DNA of 64,000 nt from Bidens hawaiensis. Lineage: Eukaryota > Streptophyta > Magnoliopsida > Asterales > Asteraceae. The stretch's first letter is position 1. Each line of letters starts with the position of its first letter. The stretch covers positions 1 through 64,000 of the forward strand of contig JAIQDT010005010.1 in NCBI GenBank assembly GCA_021521415.1. Direction: 5' to 3'. Position numbers and translations under genes: made by a program. Positions 24,301 through 34,400 of the stretch are shown here, piece by piece. The notes beneath the pieces were generated by a model that was not told the origin of the DNA, searched no databases, and saw nothing but the letters and a program-made list of their open reading frames with translations.

Positions 24301-26023
24301 TAGAAATCGAGTCGTTTTTGGTTGAAAATCTCTTCCATCCACATCATCTTTGTTGGGAGATTATTATGGAACTTTGGTGCTTTTTAATTCGACATGCTGA
24401 GTCTGACATGGGGAATGACATCATCTTTAAACTCTGCACAGTATTAAAAACTCCAGCTTCTTGGGAATCAGTATTATATCCTGATAGCGTTCTTCGTAAA
24501 CTTGCTAAATCAATCTGCATGATTCTTAAAAATGGTTCACAGTCAATGGCAGATACGGTTTTTAACTTCATCATCAGCAATGATTTATCAAAGTTATCGT
24601 CTGCTATGTACATAGCATTGCTCATGGAAGGATTCCCTTTAAATTTTCTTTCCGATAAGGTCAGAAGTGTTGCCAAACAAAGATTAGTGACTGATTATTT
24701 TTGCTTCTTGGATGCGTTTGATGATGAGCCATCAAGGAAAGAAGGAAATGGAATGTTTGGTGCACCAGTTTTTGCATTATCTGCTGCTCTTCAATCTCTG
24801 TAAGTATCACTAAATTTTGGCACATTTTCATAGCTTAAAATGCTGATGATGTGGCAGCTTATATGACATTTTAGTGTATGTATATGCCTTGTGGCATCTG
24901 ATGGGACATTTAGTGATTATTTTTAAATCGAACTTGGAAAATGAGATCATGTTTTCAAACATGTAAATACTTTTTTTCCCCTTCACATATCTATATTTTC
25001 CATGTGGCATTTGGCAAAAATGTTGAAGCTTGATTACCTTTAAATGCAATGAGCCCTTTTAACAATAGTATCATAGCTATACTGTTCTTATTTATGATAT
25101 CTGTTACTCTTGATTACCGTTTAATTTTATATTTCTTTTCTCGTGTGGTGTGTAGGCAAGTGAACATTTCAGACACAGAAATGAAAACAATAAAGCTATC
25201 AACCGCCACAATTAATAGATACAACATTACTAGTGACAATTCTAAGGACAAGTATCTTAAGCTTCTGAGTGAAACTTTAGGGATTATATCTAGCATGAAG
25301 CATATATATTCATGTGATGAAATGGGAAAACTTCTGTTAGACCTTCAGAATCTTTTTATCTCAAGTTCCGGTATGGAGTTGACAAAATGCAAACCAAATC
25401 TAGCTGCTTTCGTGGCAGGACTTGGTGACATGGAATTTGAAGAAAGCGATAATAATTCAAAGGCTTCAGCTGCATGGGAACTGTTTCACATGTTATTACA
25501 AGAACGCCATTGGGCTTTAGCCCATTTAGCAATTACAGCATTTGGGTACTTTTCTGCGCGTACTAGTTGTAACGAACTATGGAGATTCGTACCAAAAGAT
25601 GCAGCACTGTCATTTGATTTGGAGTCTGGTAAAGATACAAACGAGGAGAGGTTTATGTCCGAGTTTAAGGTCTTTCTTGACAAGGAAGCGGCTAATGTGA
25701 AATCTAGCCCTGTTGGTGAAAATGAAGTCGCCTTGCTTGCGAAAGAAGGTTTGATTTTAAAAGACATTGTGGTAAAGATGATAAACAATGATATTGATGG
25801 GATGGAGGTAGATGAAATAACAAGGGTTAATAAGAAAAGAAAGTTTCCAGATGGAATAAGCGAAGGTGTTTCGTTGTTGCAGAATGGGTTGAGGGTAATT
25901 GCTAATGGGATTACTTTATGGAAGCAAAACCGATTAGATTATTCGGATATTAATGGTGACTTTTTAACTCAGTTTTCCCATCTTGAAGAGGCTGTTGTAC
26001 ACATGGCTGCAAGCATTGAGTAA
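21351..26023 (+). CDS. FLIP: FIGL1-interacting protein (FLIP; DUF4487 family)
   Basis: A nuclear partner of the AAA-ATPase FIGL1. The pair limits RAD51/DMC1 strand invasion and so restrains meiotic crossovers; the human counterpart is C1orf112/FIRRM. Seven exons join without a frame break: 21351-21416, 21707-21802, 22167-22292, 22394-22483, 22578-22727, 23292-24799, 25156-26023, about 967 residues. The protein is alpha-helical, with no catalytic motif, as expected. Recognised blocks are AANAGGDLVGMLNLSWKGVV and HYPSQAFSVFKDITLCIL. The long exon 6 (1.5 kb) followed by one exon near the C-terminus fits the family. After the TGA-free exon 7 the frame ends IE-TAA at 26021-26023. A GTAAGT at 26020 could instead splice to 26069 and add DNQIL. 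It matches At1g04650 by recalled locus order. Identity rests on recognition of the sequence and its neighbours. Confidence 0.78.
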
Positions 26024-27348
26024 GTTTCTGTCTTTCCCGATCTTATAATGAAAGAATTTCTTCACTAGCAATCAAATCTTGTAAGTATCAGTACTTGTCT
26101 TTTAATATTTTTTCCTCATTTACTTAAAAAGAACCCGAAACATATCACTGATACCACTGAAGCAAAGCTAAGTCGACAGTTTGTTTATTTGGGTCTAACG
26201 GGTACTTGACAAAAATGAGAAGGGCTCAAACAGGTTGTGCATTCAAATTCATGAACATCTTAGATTGGTATATTATTATGGTATCTACATTAATCGTTCA
26301 TATATATCTTTTTTAAAAAAAAATAGACAACAGAAGTGTTTTGTCTTTTAGTTATAGTGGGACAAAATAATAATTAGTAGATAGATGTATAAAAGAAAAA
26401 GTAGATTTGAAGAGGTCAAATTTTCACTATTTAGTAATGTGGTAGTTTTTAAATATAGTGGAGGGGAGGGCCAAAGTTAACAGATATGAACATAACACAC
26501 ACACACGAGTCACAGATGACAAATGACAAAACATTGAGTTGATTGGCGTACGGATTAAAAGATGACAAAATTCATGGTTGAGCTTAACCAAAACAGAATA
26601 TTCTCTGAGGGTATGCTTATCTTTCTTTTGCATGCCTTATTTATTTTCTGTTTATTCATTATCAAAATTAACTTGGATAGTTAAAAAAACTGTGTGGGTG
26701 CACGCCTTGCACATCACTCCATCACCGATTCTTAACCTTCATTGCCCTTAGACCATCACCAACGCACGCTTTAGGAAGCGCCATTAGCTTAGGTGGAGCA
26801 AACCTTATTAGGGGTGATTTTGGAGTTACATGCGTTTGGAAATGATATCCTTGGAATGTATTGCTATATACAAAAGTTGGCGTGGCCTAAAATCCTGAAT
26901 GAGACATTAGTGACTTGTACATCATATGCTTTAGTAATTTGTACATGACATTTATTTTTCATTTCCAGTTATTTTAAATGTGTAGTTGAGTAAAACAAAA
27001 AGAATATGTAACGTTATTATTTCATGAATGGTACTTCTAAAAAAGTTTAATGCAAAAGTTAATTTAAAAAAAAAAGTTAGTTTTTCAAACTAAAAACTCA
27101 ATGGGCAAATGTGCTCAGACGATTCCTAATGCCGGTTATAGGGGTATGCATGAATCGGTTTACGCCTCAAAATGAACCAACAATGCGACCTGTTTTGCGT
27201 TGGAACTATAGCTAACGATATGTTTTTTTCTTCATATTCTATTAAAGTAAATGTTATATAACAATTATTTTGCATTAGCTTTGTGATAGAAATAAAAAAA
27301 AAAAACAGGCTAACAGCAAACATGAAAAGTTTGTCTTTATTGTTTAAT
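26024..27348. other. Intergenic, no gene seen
   Basis: The 3' flank of FLIP. AT-rich with short simple repeats (ACACACAC near 26495). The segment 26695-26860 is GC-richer and may be a transposon fragment, but nothing recognisable was found. Confidence 0.45.
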
Positions 27349-27550
27349 TTTTTTTTTGAAGGCGACAACATTATCTCTCCCAAATTGTCATAACACTTTT
27401 CATACATTGTTACCGAAGTTTGAATCTCCCTTACAGTGGTGCTACCTACCATATTTCATTTAGAGCGTGTACATAAGCCGTGATTCGAACCTAGGACCCC
27501 TCTTGCAGAAGAACGAAATCCTCATGACCACCCCACCAAAGTGGTGATTG
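27349..27550 (-). mobile_element. tRNA-derived SINE
   Basis: Read on the minus strand it begins near 27550 with a pol III A-box-like TTTGGTGGGGTGGTCATG (about 27542-27525). About 35 bases later comes a near-perfect B box, GGTTCGAATCA (27491-27481). After a tRNA-unrelated body it ends in an A-run (T-run on the plus strand, 27347-27357). This layout is diagnostic of a tRNA-derived SINE. A clear target-site duplication was not found. It lies about 50 bases upstream of the TATA box of the S-protein homologue gene. Confidence 0.65.
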
Positions 27551-27604
27551 CCTTTCAATAGTTTTCACCACTTTTATGTTATCCCTTTGACATACTATTA
27601 TTCC

Positions 27605-27612
27605 TATATATA
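27605..27612 (+). promoter_or_regulatory. TATA box of the S-protein homologue gene
   Basis: CTATATATAGCCC lies about 95 bases before the start codon of the next gene. Confidence 0.55.
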
Positions 27613-27703
27613 GCCCATCACCTCCTTCCATTAGTACAACTCGATCTCCTCATTATTCATATGTAATCAATCTCCTTAGAATATTAAAAAATCAAAACTC
27701 CAA

Positions 27704-28120
27704 ATGAAAAAATGGCAAATATTTTTGCTTCTCTTGTTGGTTTCATACATAGTTTTCATGCACCACCCAGCTGAATACCTATCCATCCATGGTATCACAT
27801 ACCAAATTCGTGTTGTTAACGGTTTCAGCAACAACTCATCTCTCCCTCTTGTCATCTGGTGTGCCTCAAGAGATGGTGATATAGGCGGCCGAGCTCTTCA
27901 AGAAGGGGACGACTAAGCTTGGGACACCAGCCTAAGTATCTGGAGCCCCAGCCCGGCTTACTCGTGCACCATGAAATGGGCCGCAACTAGGAAAAAGTTT
28001 GAAGCTTTTGATAGACCAAGGTGTGGAAGTCTTAGGAAATGTTCATGGTTGGTTAAGGAAGACGGGTTCTATTTCAGCAACGACGAGTTTAACTGGGTTA
28101 AGGATTTTTCATGGCCATAG
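27704..28120 (+). pseudogene. S-protein homologue (plant self-incompatibility S1 family) with a nonsense codon
   Basis: S1-family proteins are small secreted disulphide-bonded proteins; poppy members act as the stigma self-incompatibility determinant and most others are of unknown role. The frame from ATG 27704 opens with a signal peptide (MKKWQIFLLLLLVSYIVFM). It continues with the family's beta-sandwich signature and four cysteines (VIWCAS, YSCTMKWA, RCGSLRKCSWLV) and ends FNWVKDFSWP-TAG at 28118-28120, 138 codons. A single in-frame TAA at 27914-27916, just before the conserved AWDTSLSIW, truncates it to 70 residues. Everything after the stop stays in frame and well conserved, so the mutation is recent or the base is miscalled. 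No intron, as usual. By recalled order this is the counterpart of At1g04645. Confidence 0.8.
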
Positions 28121-30592
28121 TACCTACGTTAATGTCAGTCAGTTTTCTACGAAAACAAGATTTTGTTATGGGTGTAGTTATTTTGCGGTATGTTTAGAGT
28201 TAAACTAGCTAGTACGTTATAATAAATAAAAGTGTGGTACTAAGTATCCTGATCAGTGATTTGATATAATTAAAGTTATTACTGTTGATGAAATAGTAGT
28301 AATCCTGAAAGAAAGAATTAAATCATTAATGTCATTGTCTGGTGTGAGTGGCTCATGATAAAAAAGCTAGCCAGGTTTGTTGATAGTGAATGTTTGATGG
28401 TGTTTCTTCATGTGCTACATAGTAGAGCCATAGAATATTTTCATCATATTTTTACACTAATTATCAACCTAAAGAAGGAATATAACCATTAAACCGAACA
28501 AAAACTAAAAATAGACATAAAAACGTTGAACCATCCACGCACGTTAATTCCTTAAATTTAGACCAAAACGTAAAACATAGAAAAAAAATTACTAAGTCGA
28601 AACGGTAAATAACATAACATAGGCTACAAAGCTTAAGAAAAGTAACATGTTGCGATTGTCTCTCAAGAAAGTTTTAACAATATCGTTTCGTGATAGTGTA
28701 TGGTATGAAGTAATGAAACATGAAATGATTTATTTTATTTTCTTGTTCATTCCATTATCAGACATGTCACCCCTTAATCTTCTTTTTAATTTAAGTTTAC
28801 TTGAACCCATAATAATAATATTAAATGTGCTTTAGAAACAAGAAAACTTATTGTCATTTGGTGGATTTCAAGCACCAAGTCTCCTTTATACAACCCATTT
28901 AGTGATTATTTATTAATATCTTCCCCTTTTAATATTAACAAACAAGACAATTTAAAATATCAAGTGGGATAAAAAAAAGACTACGTTAAAAAATGAGAGA
29001 GATCTTTTATCATATCATTAATATTAGCTAGCTAGCTATAACAATTAAGAAGAATCTGTGACAAATGATTCTTAGTAATCAAATATATGATTTTTATAAG
29101 TGGGTGAAGTTAGAACAAAAAGAGAGTGTTTTCTGGTGTAATATTTTAGGAGGACATGCATGTCTCGTATTAACATGAAATGAAATCAAAATATATTGAA
29201 TCAACCAAGCAATCTTAAAAAAACGTTTGTTTAGATATGAAGCCGTAAAGTTTGTAAACCATGATATAATTACAATACACTTAAAAAGGTTTGGAGTGGG
29301 AATGAATATAAAATTGTAAATGCAAAGCACTTTAACAAGTTGGCCAACATATTGATAAACTATTTAATTATTAGATATGATCCAAGTACCATCACCTAAT
29401 TCCTTTTTTGATCTTGAAATCATATCATATATACTAATAATAATACACAATATGGTGTTTGTTACCTTTTCATTCCCACTTGTTTCTATCACCACATATC
29501 GAAAATCCATTTGCAAGCTTTTTATAAGTGTGTGTTTGTTGTCTTGTTGCTTGAATTTTGTATTTTGATGGGGACATGGAGACACATATGGCAAATATCT
29601 CATCTAAATCTTAATGAACAATCTTTTCATCTCATTCTTAATGGGCTTTAATCAATCTAGATAATGGGGTAATCATTTGGTTTCACAAGAAACACACAAT
29701 CATGAAATTCAAGATTATCAGACATATAAGATAATGTTTTCATCGAGAGATACTATCTTATTGCAATCAAGTAACACATCTGTTGTAATACTTTATCTTA
29801 ATATTTTATGCAAATCCTATTTGGTCGTGGTCAAGAGAGTTGTTGAGTTCCTAAGTAATATCTAACTTCTAATATCACTCACTAACACATTTTGAAAACA
29901 ATGATTGCGGATGAGAGAAGGGATTTTACGGTTAACTAAGTGTGCTTGGTTGATATAAGTGGCCGCATTTTACATTTATAACTTATTCACACACAAAGTT
30001 TACTTTATAAATTACAACTATTATTATTAATAAATTTAATAAAAAGTCATTGCTTGATAGATTCAAGAAAGTTTACCTGATAGACTTGTCTTTTGTGTGG
30101 TGTATGTGTATATGATGAATGGGCTCGTCAACTAGACCAGGGTCAAGTTTTGAGTGGGACAACAACCAACAAGCATAATATCTAGTAAAATCGTGAATAT
30201 TGGTAATTCTAGTCACGCATATCTAGTAAAATCGTGTCTCATACCTGGCCCAATAACAATCGGTCATTTTTAGGTAATTACATGTCAGGTATCGACCAAC
30301 TAAGTAAAATCACATAACATATTAACATTTTATAATTTAAAAAAAATTATACTCAATTTAAAAGAAATAAAATGCTTATTTTTATGGTGTAATTAATTTT
30401 TTTTTAAATTATTAGTATGTGAAAAGGTTATGGTCATTAAAAAGTCGTATGAGTAGTTGGTTTTGAATAACAAGTAATGTGTAACTATTTTAAAAATAAC
30501 AAAAGTTGATTAAAGATTTTTTTTTTTTTGGGGGGGGGGGGGGGGAGGGGGGGAGGATTATGTAAGAGTGTGAGTGAAAAGTCATGAATACC
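28121..30592. other. Intergenic, no gene seen
   Basis: AT-rich without recognised coding potential. Near its right end is a T-run followed by a G-run (30519-30555, annotated). Confidence 0.5.
30519..30555. repeat. T-run followed by long G-run
   Basis: About 12 T, then about 15 G, an A, 7 G, then AGG. G-tracts of this length could form a quadruplex and are also a place where assemblies are unreliable. Confidence 0.8.
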
Positions 30593-30632
30593 CCTTGAAA
30601 TTTAAAATATTTATGCAACTAAGTTTCTATCT
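30593..30632. repeat. Left copy of a 40-bp direct repeat
   Basis: Matches 30960-30999 at 38 of 40 positions (one A/T and one T/C change). The two copies bracket the caulimovirus-like remnant. Confidence 0.8.
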
Positions 30633-30876
30633 AATTAAAGAGCTAATCAATAAGGTAGAAAAATTATCTACTAACGAAAACCTAGAGGCTATTGCCGCAA
30701 AGATCATTAAGGATATCTTCGGAAGTTAAACTTCAAAAGCTAGAACTAAACACACTAAAATCTTTAATGAAAAAGGAAGATTTCAAAAATATTCTTTTCC
30801 TATAGGAAATCCGTCATTAAGAAGTTCCAAATGTCCAAATGCTTTAAAATGACATTTTGGTACAAAAGAACAATAA
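30631..30876 (+). pseudogene. Decayed caulimovirus-like remnant (virion-associated protein-like)
   Basis: One reading frame of 82 codons stays readable except for in-frame stops at 30727-30729 (TAA) and 30850-30852 (TGA). The part before the first stop is helical and Lys/Glu-rich (NLEAIAAKIIKDIFGS). The part between the stops is basic and ends with a short 'YSFP...GNP...RSS...PNAL' pattern. That layout is like the C-terminal part of the small virion-associated protein of Caulimoviridae, DNA pararetroviruses whose endogenous copies are common in plant genomes. No reverse transcriptase, movement-protein or coat-protein segment was recognised nearby, so this is a fragment only and is non-functional. 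The assignment rests on a weak pattern and could be coincidental. Confidence 0.4.
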
Positions 30877-31400
30877 ACAATTCCTCGAGAATTGTAAATA
30901 TCCCGACAAAAATAGTCTACATCCACATGATAACATTTAAGAGCCATATGACGTGAGTTCCTTGATATTTAAAATATTTATGCAACTAAGTTTCTACCTT
31001 AAGCAACAACAAAAGTTGTACTTGTTTCTTTTGATTTGGTTTGTATAAATAAATATATATCTAAGGATTATTATTTAAGTTTAAGTTGAGTTGAAAGTAT
31101 ATATAAAAAATGCATGGTATAATAATCAAAGTTTTTCAGCCAATCATGGGGCCTGGGATTTAAGAAGTTATTAGTAAGGTAATAAGAGTCGGGGTGAGGC
31201 AGTAACGATTGAAAGAGTAAGTTAGTATTATAATAAGTGACACTTATTACTTAATTACTATAAGTCTAGTCTATTGCTGGTAGTACAAGCAGCATTAGCA
31301 GAGATACGATACGACGTCGTGTAGGGTGAAGAATATATATATATATTATGTGGCGGAAAATGAATGAATGAATTAATAATAGTTTGTTTAGTTGGGTGCC
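30877..31400. other. Intergenic, HCAR upstream region
   Basis: Contains the right copy of the 40-bp repeat (30960-30999) and the probable HCAR promoter. A TATATATATAT run near 31336-31346 lies about 55 bases before the HCAR start codon. Confidence 0.45.
30960..30999. repeat. Right copy of a 40-bp direct repeat
   Basis: See the left copy at 30593-30632. The spacing of 367 bases between copies encloses the virus-like fragment. Confidence 0.8.
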
Positions 31401-34400
31401 ATGGGTGCCTTGTTCCAATCATCATCCGTTCTTCTTAATCTTAATGTTGTTTCTGCTTCTTCTTCTTCTTCTTCTTCATCTAAAGGTTCTGCTGCTGTTA
31501 TTCTTCTTCTTCTTGCTGTTGGTGTTTGAAGAAACACTAAGTGAACCCTGGACAGATTATAGATAATCTGGGGGTTAAGTAATGTTTCCCACGGATGAGA
31601 TCTAGCTGAGAAGGTTGTTCTTCAGGAGACCTGCAAAACAGACACCGTAAGCTCGTCACTGAGAAGGGGGGGTTCCTCCTTGTGACCACCCTCCGGCGTG
31701 AGAATCAGACTAGATTGCTCTGAATATAAGAGTATATTAAGAGATTGCTAGATAAGATTGAGATATCAGATGATGATCCTTACCATTCCAAGGTGTTGGA
31801 GTATTTATAGCCGAAGGTAGGTTTCCAAGCAGGTACAGCCGGCTGAATAGTATTCCTGTTCTACCAACAGTGGATCACGCACAAGCCATACTGGTTGGTG
31901 GATAGGTTACGGCCAACAGTAATAAGGTCGGCTGTATACTGTTCCTTTTACTGCCGGCTGCGCACTGTTCCACCAACTGTAGGCTGCGCACGTCCCATCG
32001 TAAGGGTTGGTGAGTAGGCAGCGGCTAATAGTGACGAACAGTACTAGAGGGTGCTCCTCCTCGTATTGTTGTCGGTGAGCTGTTACCCTGTGATTAGTTC
32101 ATGGGCTGCTCTGGTCAAACTGTCTGTTCCGCCCATACCTTAGTAGGTATAGTACGGAAGACCTTCCAGAAGCATACGGACTGGCTCATTTAGGCGGGAG
32201 TGTTCCCGCCTTGCTCATTCCTTCATGTGACTACTGAACGAATGCCTTGTGCGTGTAGCCTTGCTGTTAGTGCGGGTAGCCTTCCCTGATGGCTTGTATC
32301 CGCAGCTGCGGGAACAGGCGGGGTACTTCACCATTGGGAGGCTTTCCCTGCGGGTACAGCTGGCGTACTGCGCGTAAGGTTCTTTGAGCATGGTGTCCTG
32401 CTGGAGCAGTTGGTTATTGCGCAGACGTCCCTGTTCAAGGTGAGTCTTGCGGGTCCAACTGGACTCTGCTGGGACCTACCTCTTCAAGTCCCCCCAGTCC
32501 AATGTTCTTCTCATGAATGTTTAATGAAGTGAGGTGAACTTTTGGACTTAGCAAGGGGTTTTGAAAAGGGTATAGTTTTTCGGTTTTCCGTGGTGATTCA
32601 TCCCGCGGTTTTCCTGATGTCACGCAGAAATTCCCGACTTTTCTGCTTGATCTTTGGGTGTGAAGCGGGTAGGTTTGTAACCTCCTCGCGCGTTAGGAGC
32701 GTTGAGTCCCAATTGTGTGGATTCTCCATGGGGTTTTGGTGGTTTTCGATATAGTGATCATTTATGCTGAAACCACCAATTCCATCTTGGAGTTTCAAAC
32801 AATATAGCTCTCGACGTTCCAATCGTGCGGGAATGTTATTCACGTTTCCGCAAGCATGGCCCAGAAGATCCTTCTTGGTTTGAATTCCCTGCAGAGTGCT
32901 AAGTACGTGAAGGGTTTTGCCTTGACACTGTACCCGCACTCGTCTTACGGTTACTTTACTTCCAAGGTATTCTTAGCTTCAATTCCCTGCGGGTGCTAGG
33001 TATGTGAAGGGTTTTGCCTTGACACTGTACCCGCATCCGTCTGACGGTTACTTGGTTGCCAAGTTATTCCTGGCTTCAATTTCCTGCGGGTGCTAGGTAT
33101 GTGAAGGGTTTTGCCTTAACACTGTACCCGCGTCCGTCTTACGGTTACTTGGTTGCCAAGTTATTCCTGGCTTCAATTCCCTGCGGGTGCTAGGTATGTG
33201 AAGGGTTTTGCCTTAACACTGTACCCGCGTCCGTCTTACGGTTACTTGGTTGCCAAGGTAAGGGGTATTTTCCCGCTCACTTGAATCTTTTTGAATTTTG
33301 AAATTCGAAGAGTTGGTGAAAGGATAAGAACAGTCCAAACCTCAAACGTCGTGCGACGGTTTCTTCTGACTTTGTCAGGACGTGCAGGAAGTTATGGTGA
33401 CGTGACAGTACATGGTCATTCCAGTCGCTTTTTCAGGCGCGTGGTCGCTTTTTTTCGGGCGCGTGGCCTCGAAATTAATGGTATGCGTCCTGTCAACAGC
33501 TGTTGCCAGCTTGCTTTTTGCCACGTGTCATAGTTTCATTGCACCTTTGTTTTCTCTCTCTTCCGCATTAATTTCATCGCATTAATTGCGATTAGTATAT
33601 AAAGGGGGAGAGGGTTATTTGTAATTCACACTTTCACTCTTCTTCATCTTTTTTGCGATTTCCGGCGAATACTTATCCTTTTCAGGCAAGCATTCTCCCG
33701 AAATCGTTTTCTTCCTTTACAAGATGTCTCGTGATATCGATTCTACAGCTGACGACAGGAGTACTGCTGGTGAGTGACAGTGTGCTCTTCCTGGCGATCT
33801 GTACCGGTATGTTGTCAGGAAGTTCATGCTCGAGTCTCTCGAGCCTGAGTTTCCTGAACCCCATCAGACCGTGTACGATGCCCCCCGAGGCAAGATCGGG
33901 GTTTATGCAGCATTCTTTGTCTATGGGAATCTTAGGTTCCCACTGACAATGTTTGTTTACCGTGTCCTCGAGAGGCATGGTGTTCATTTGACCGAGTTGC
34001 ACCCCATGGCGATCGCCAAGATTCGCCATTTTGAGTGGGTGTGCCGGATACTGGGCGTTGAGCCCTATGTTGACCGCCTGATGACCTTCTACACTTGGAG
34101 GTGCATCCAGGGGTGGTAAACGTTGACGACCCGGATTAAGGGTTTAAAGATCTGTGCGACCGAGCGCAGTCTTCGCGCGTGGAAGAGGGAGTTTTTCTTC
34201 ATATCCGCCCGCGCCATCCCCATTGCTATGAAATTCAAGAATGGGCAGGCACTTCCCAGCCTTCACGCCTCCAGCTACCAGGAGGCGGAATGGTTTGCCA
34301 AGATATCTCGGGTCCAATCTCCGGTTTACCGGTTTGCGGAGTCCGGGATGGTGATGCTGGGGATGAGCCGGGTGTGGAAGGAGGCTGATGCGCGCAAGAT

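Noticed and set aside
31401..31560. HCAR exon 1 reading into the LTR and stopping at once, suggesting the gene is destroyed
   Set aside because: Two in-phase GT donors precede the LTR and all 17 downstream exons are intact, so an enlarged intron is a better reading than a null gene.
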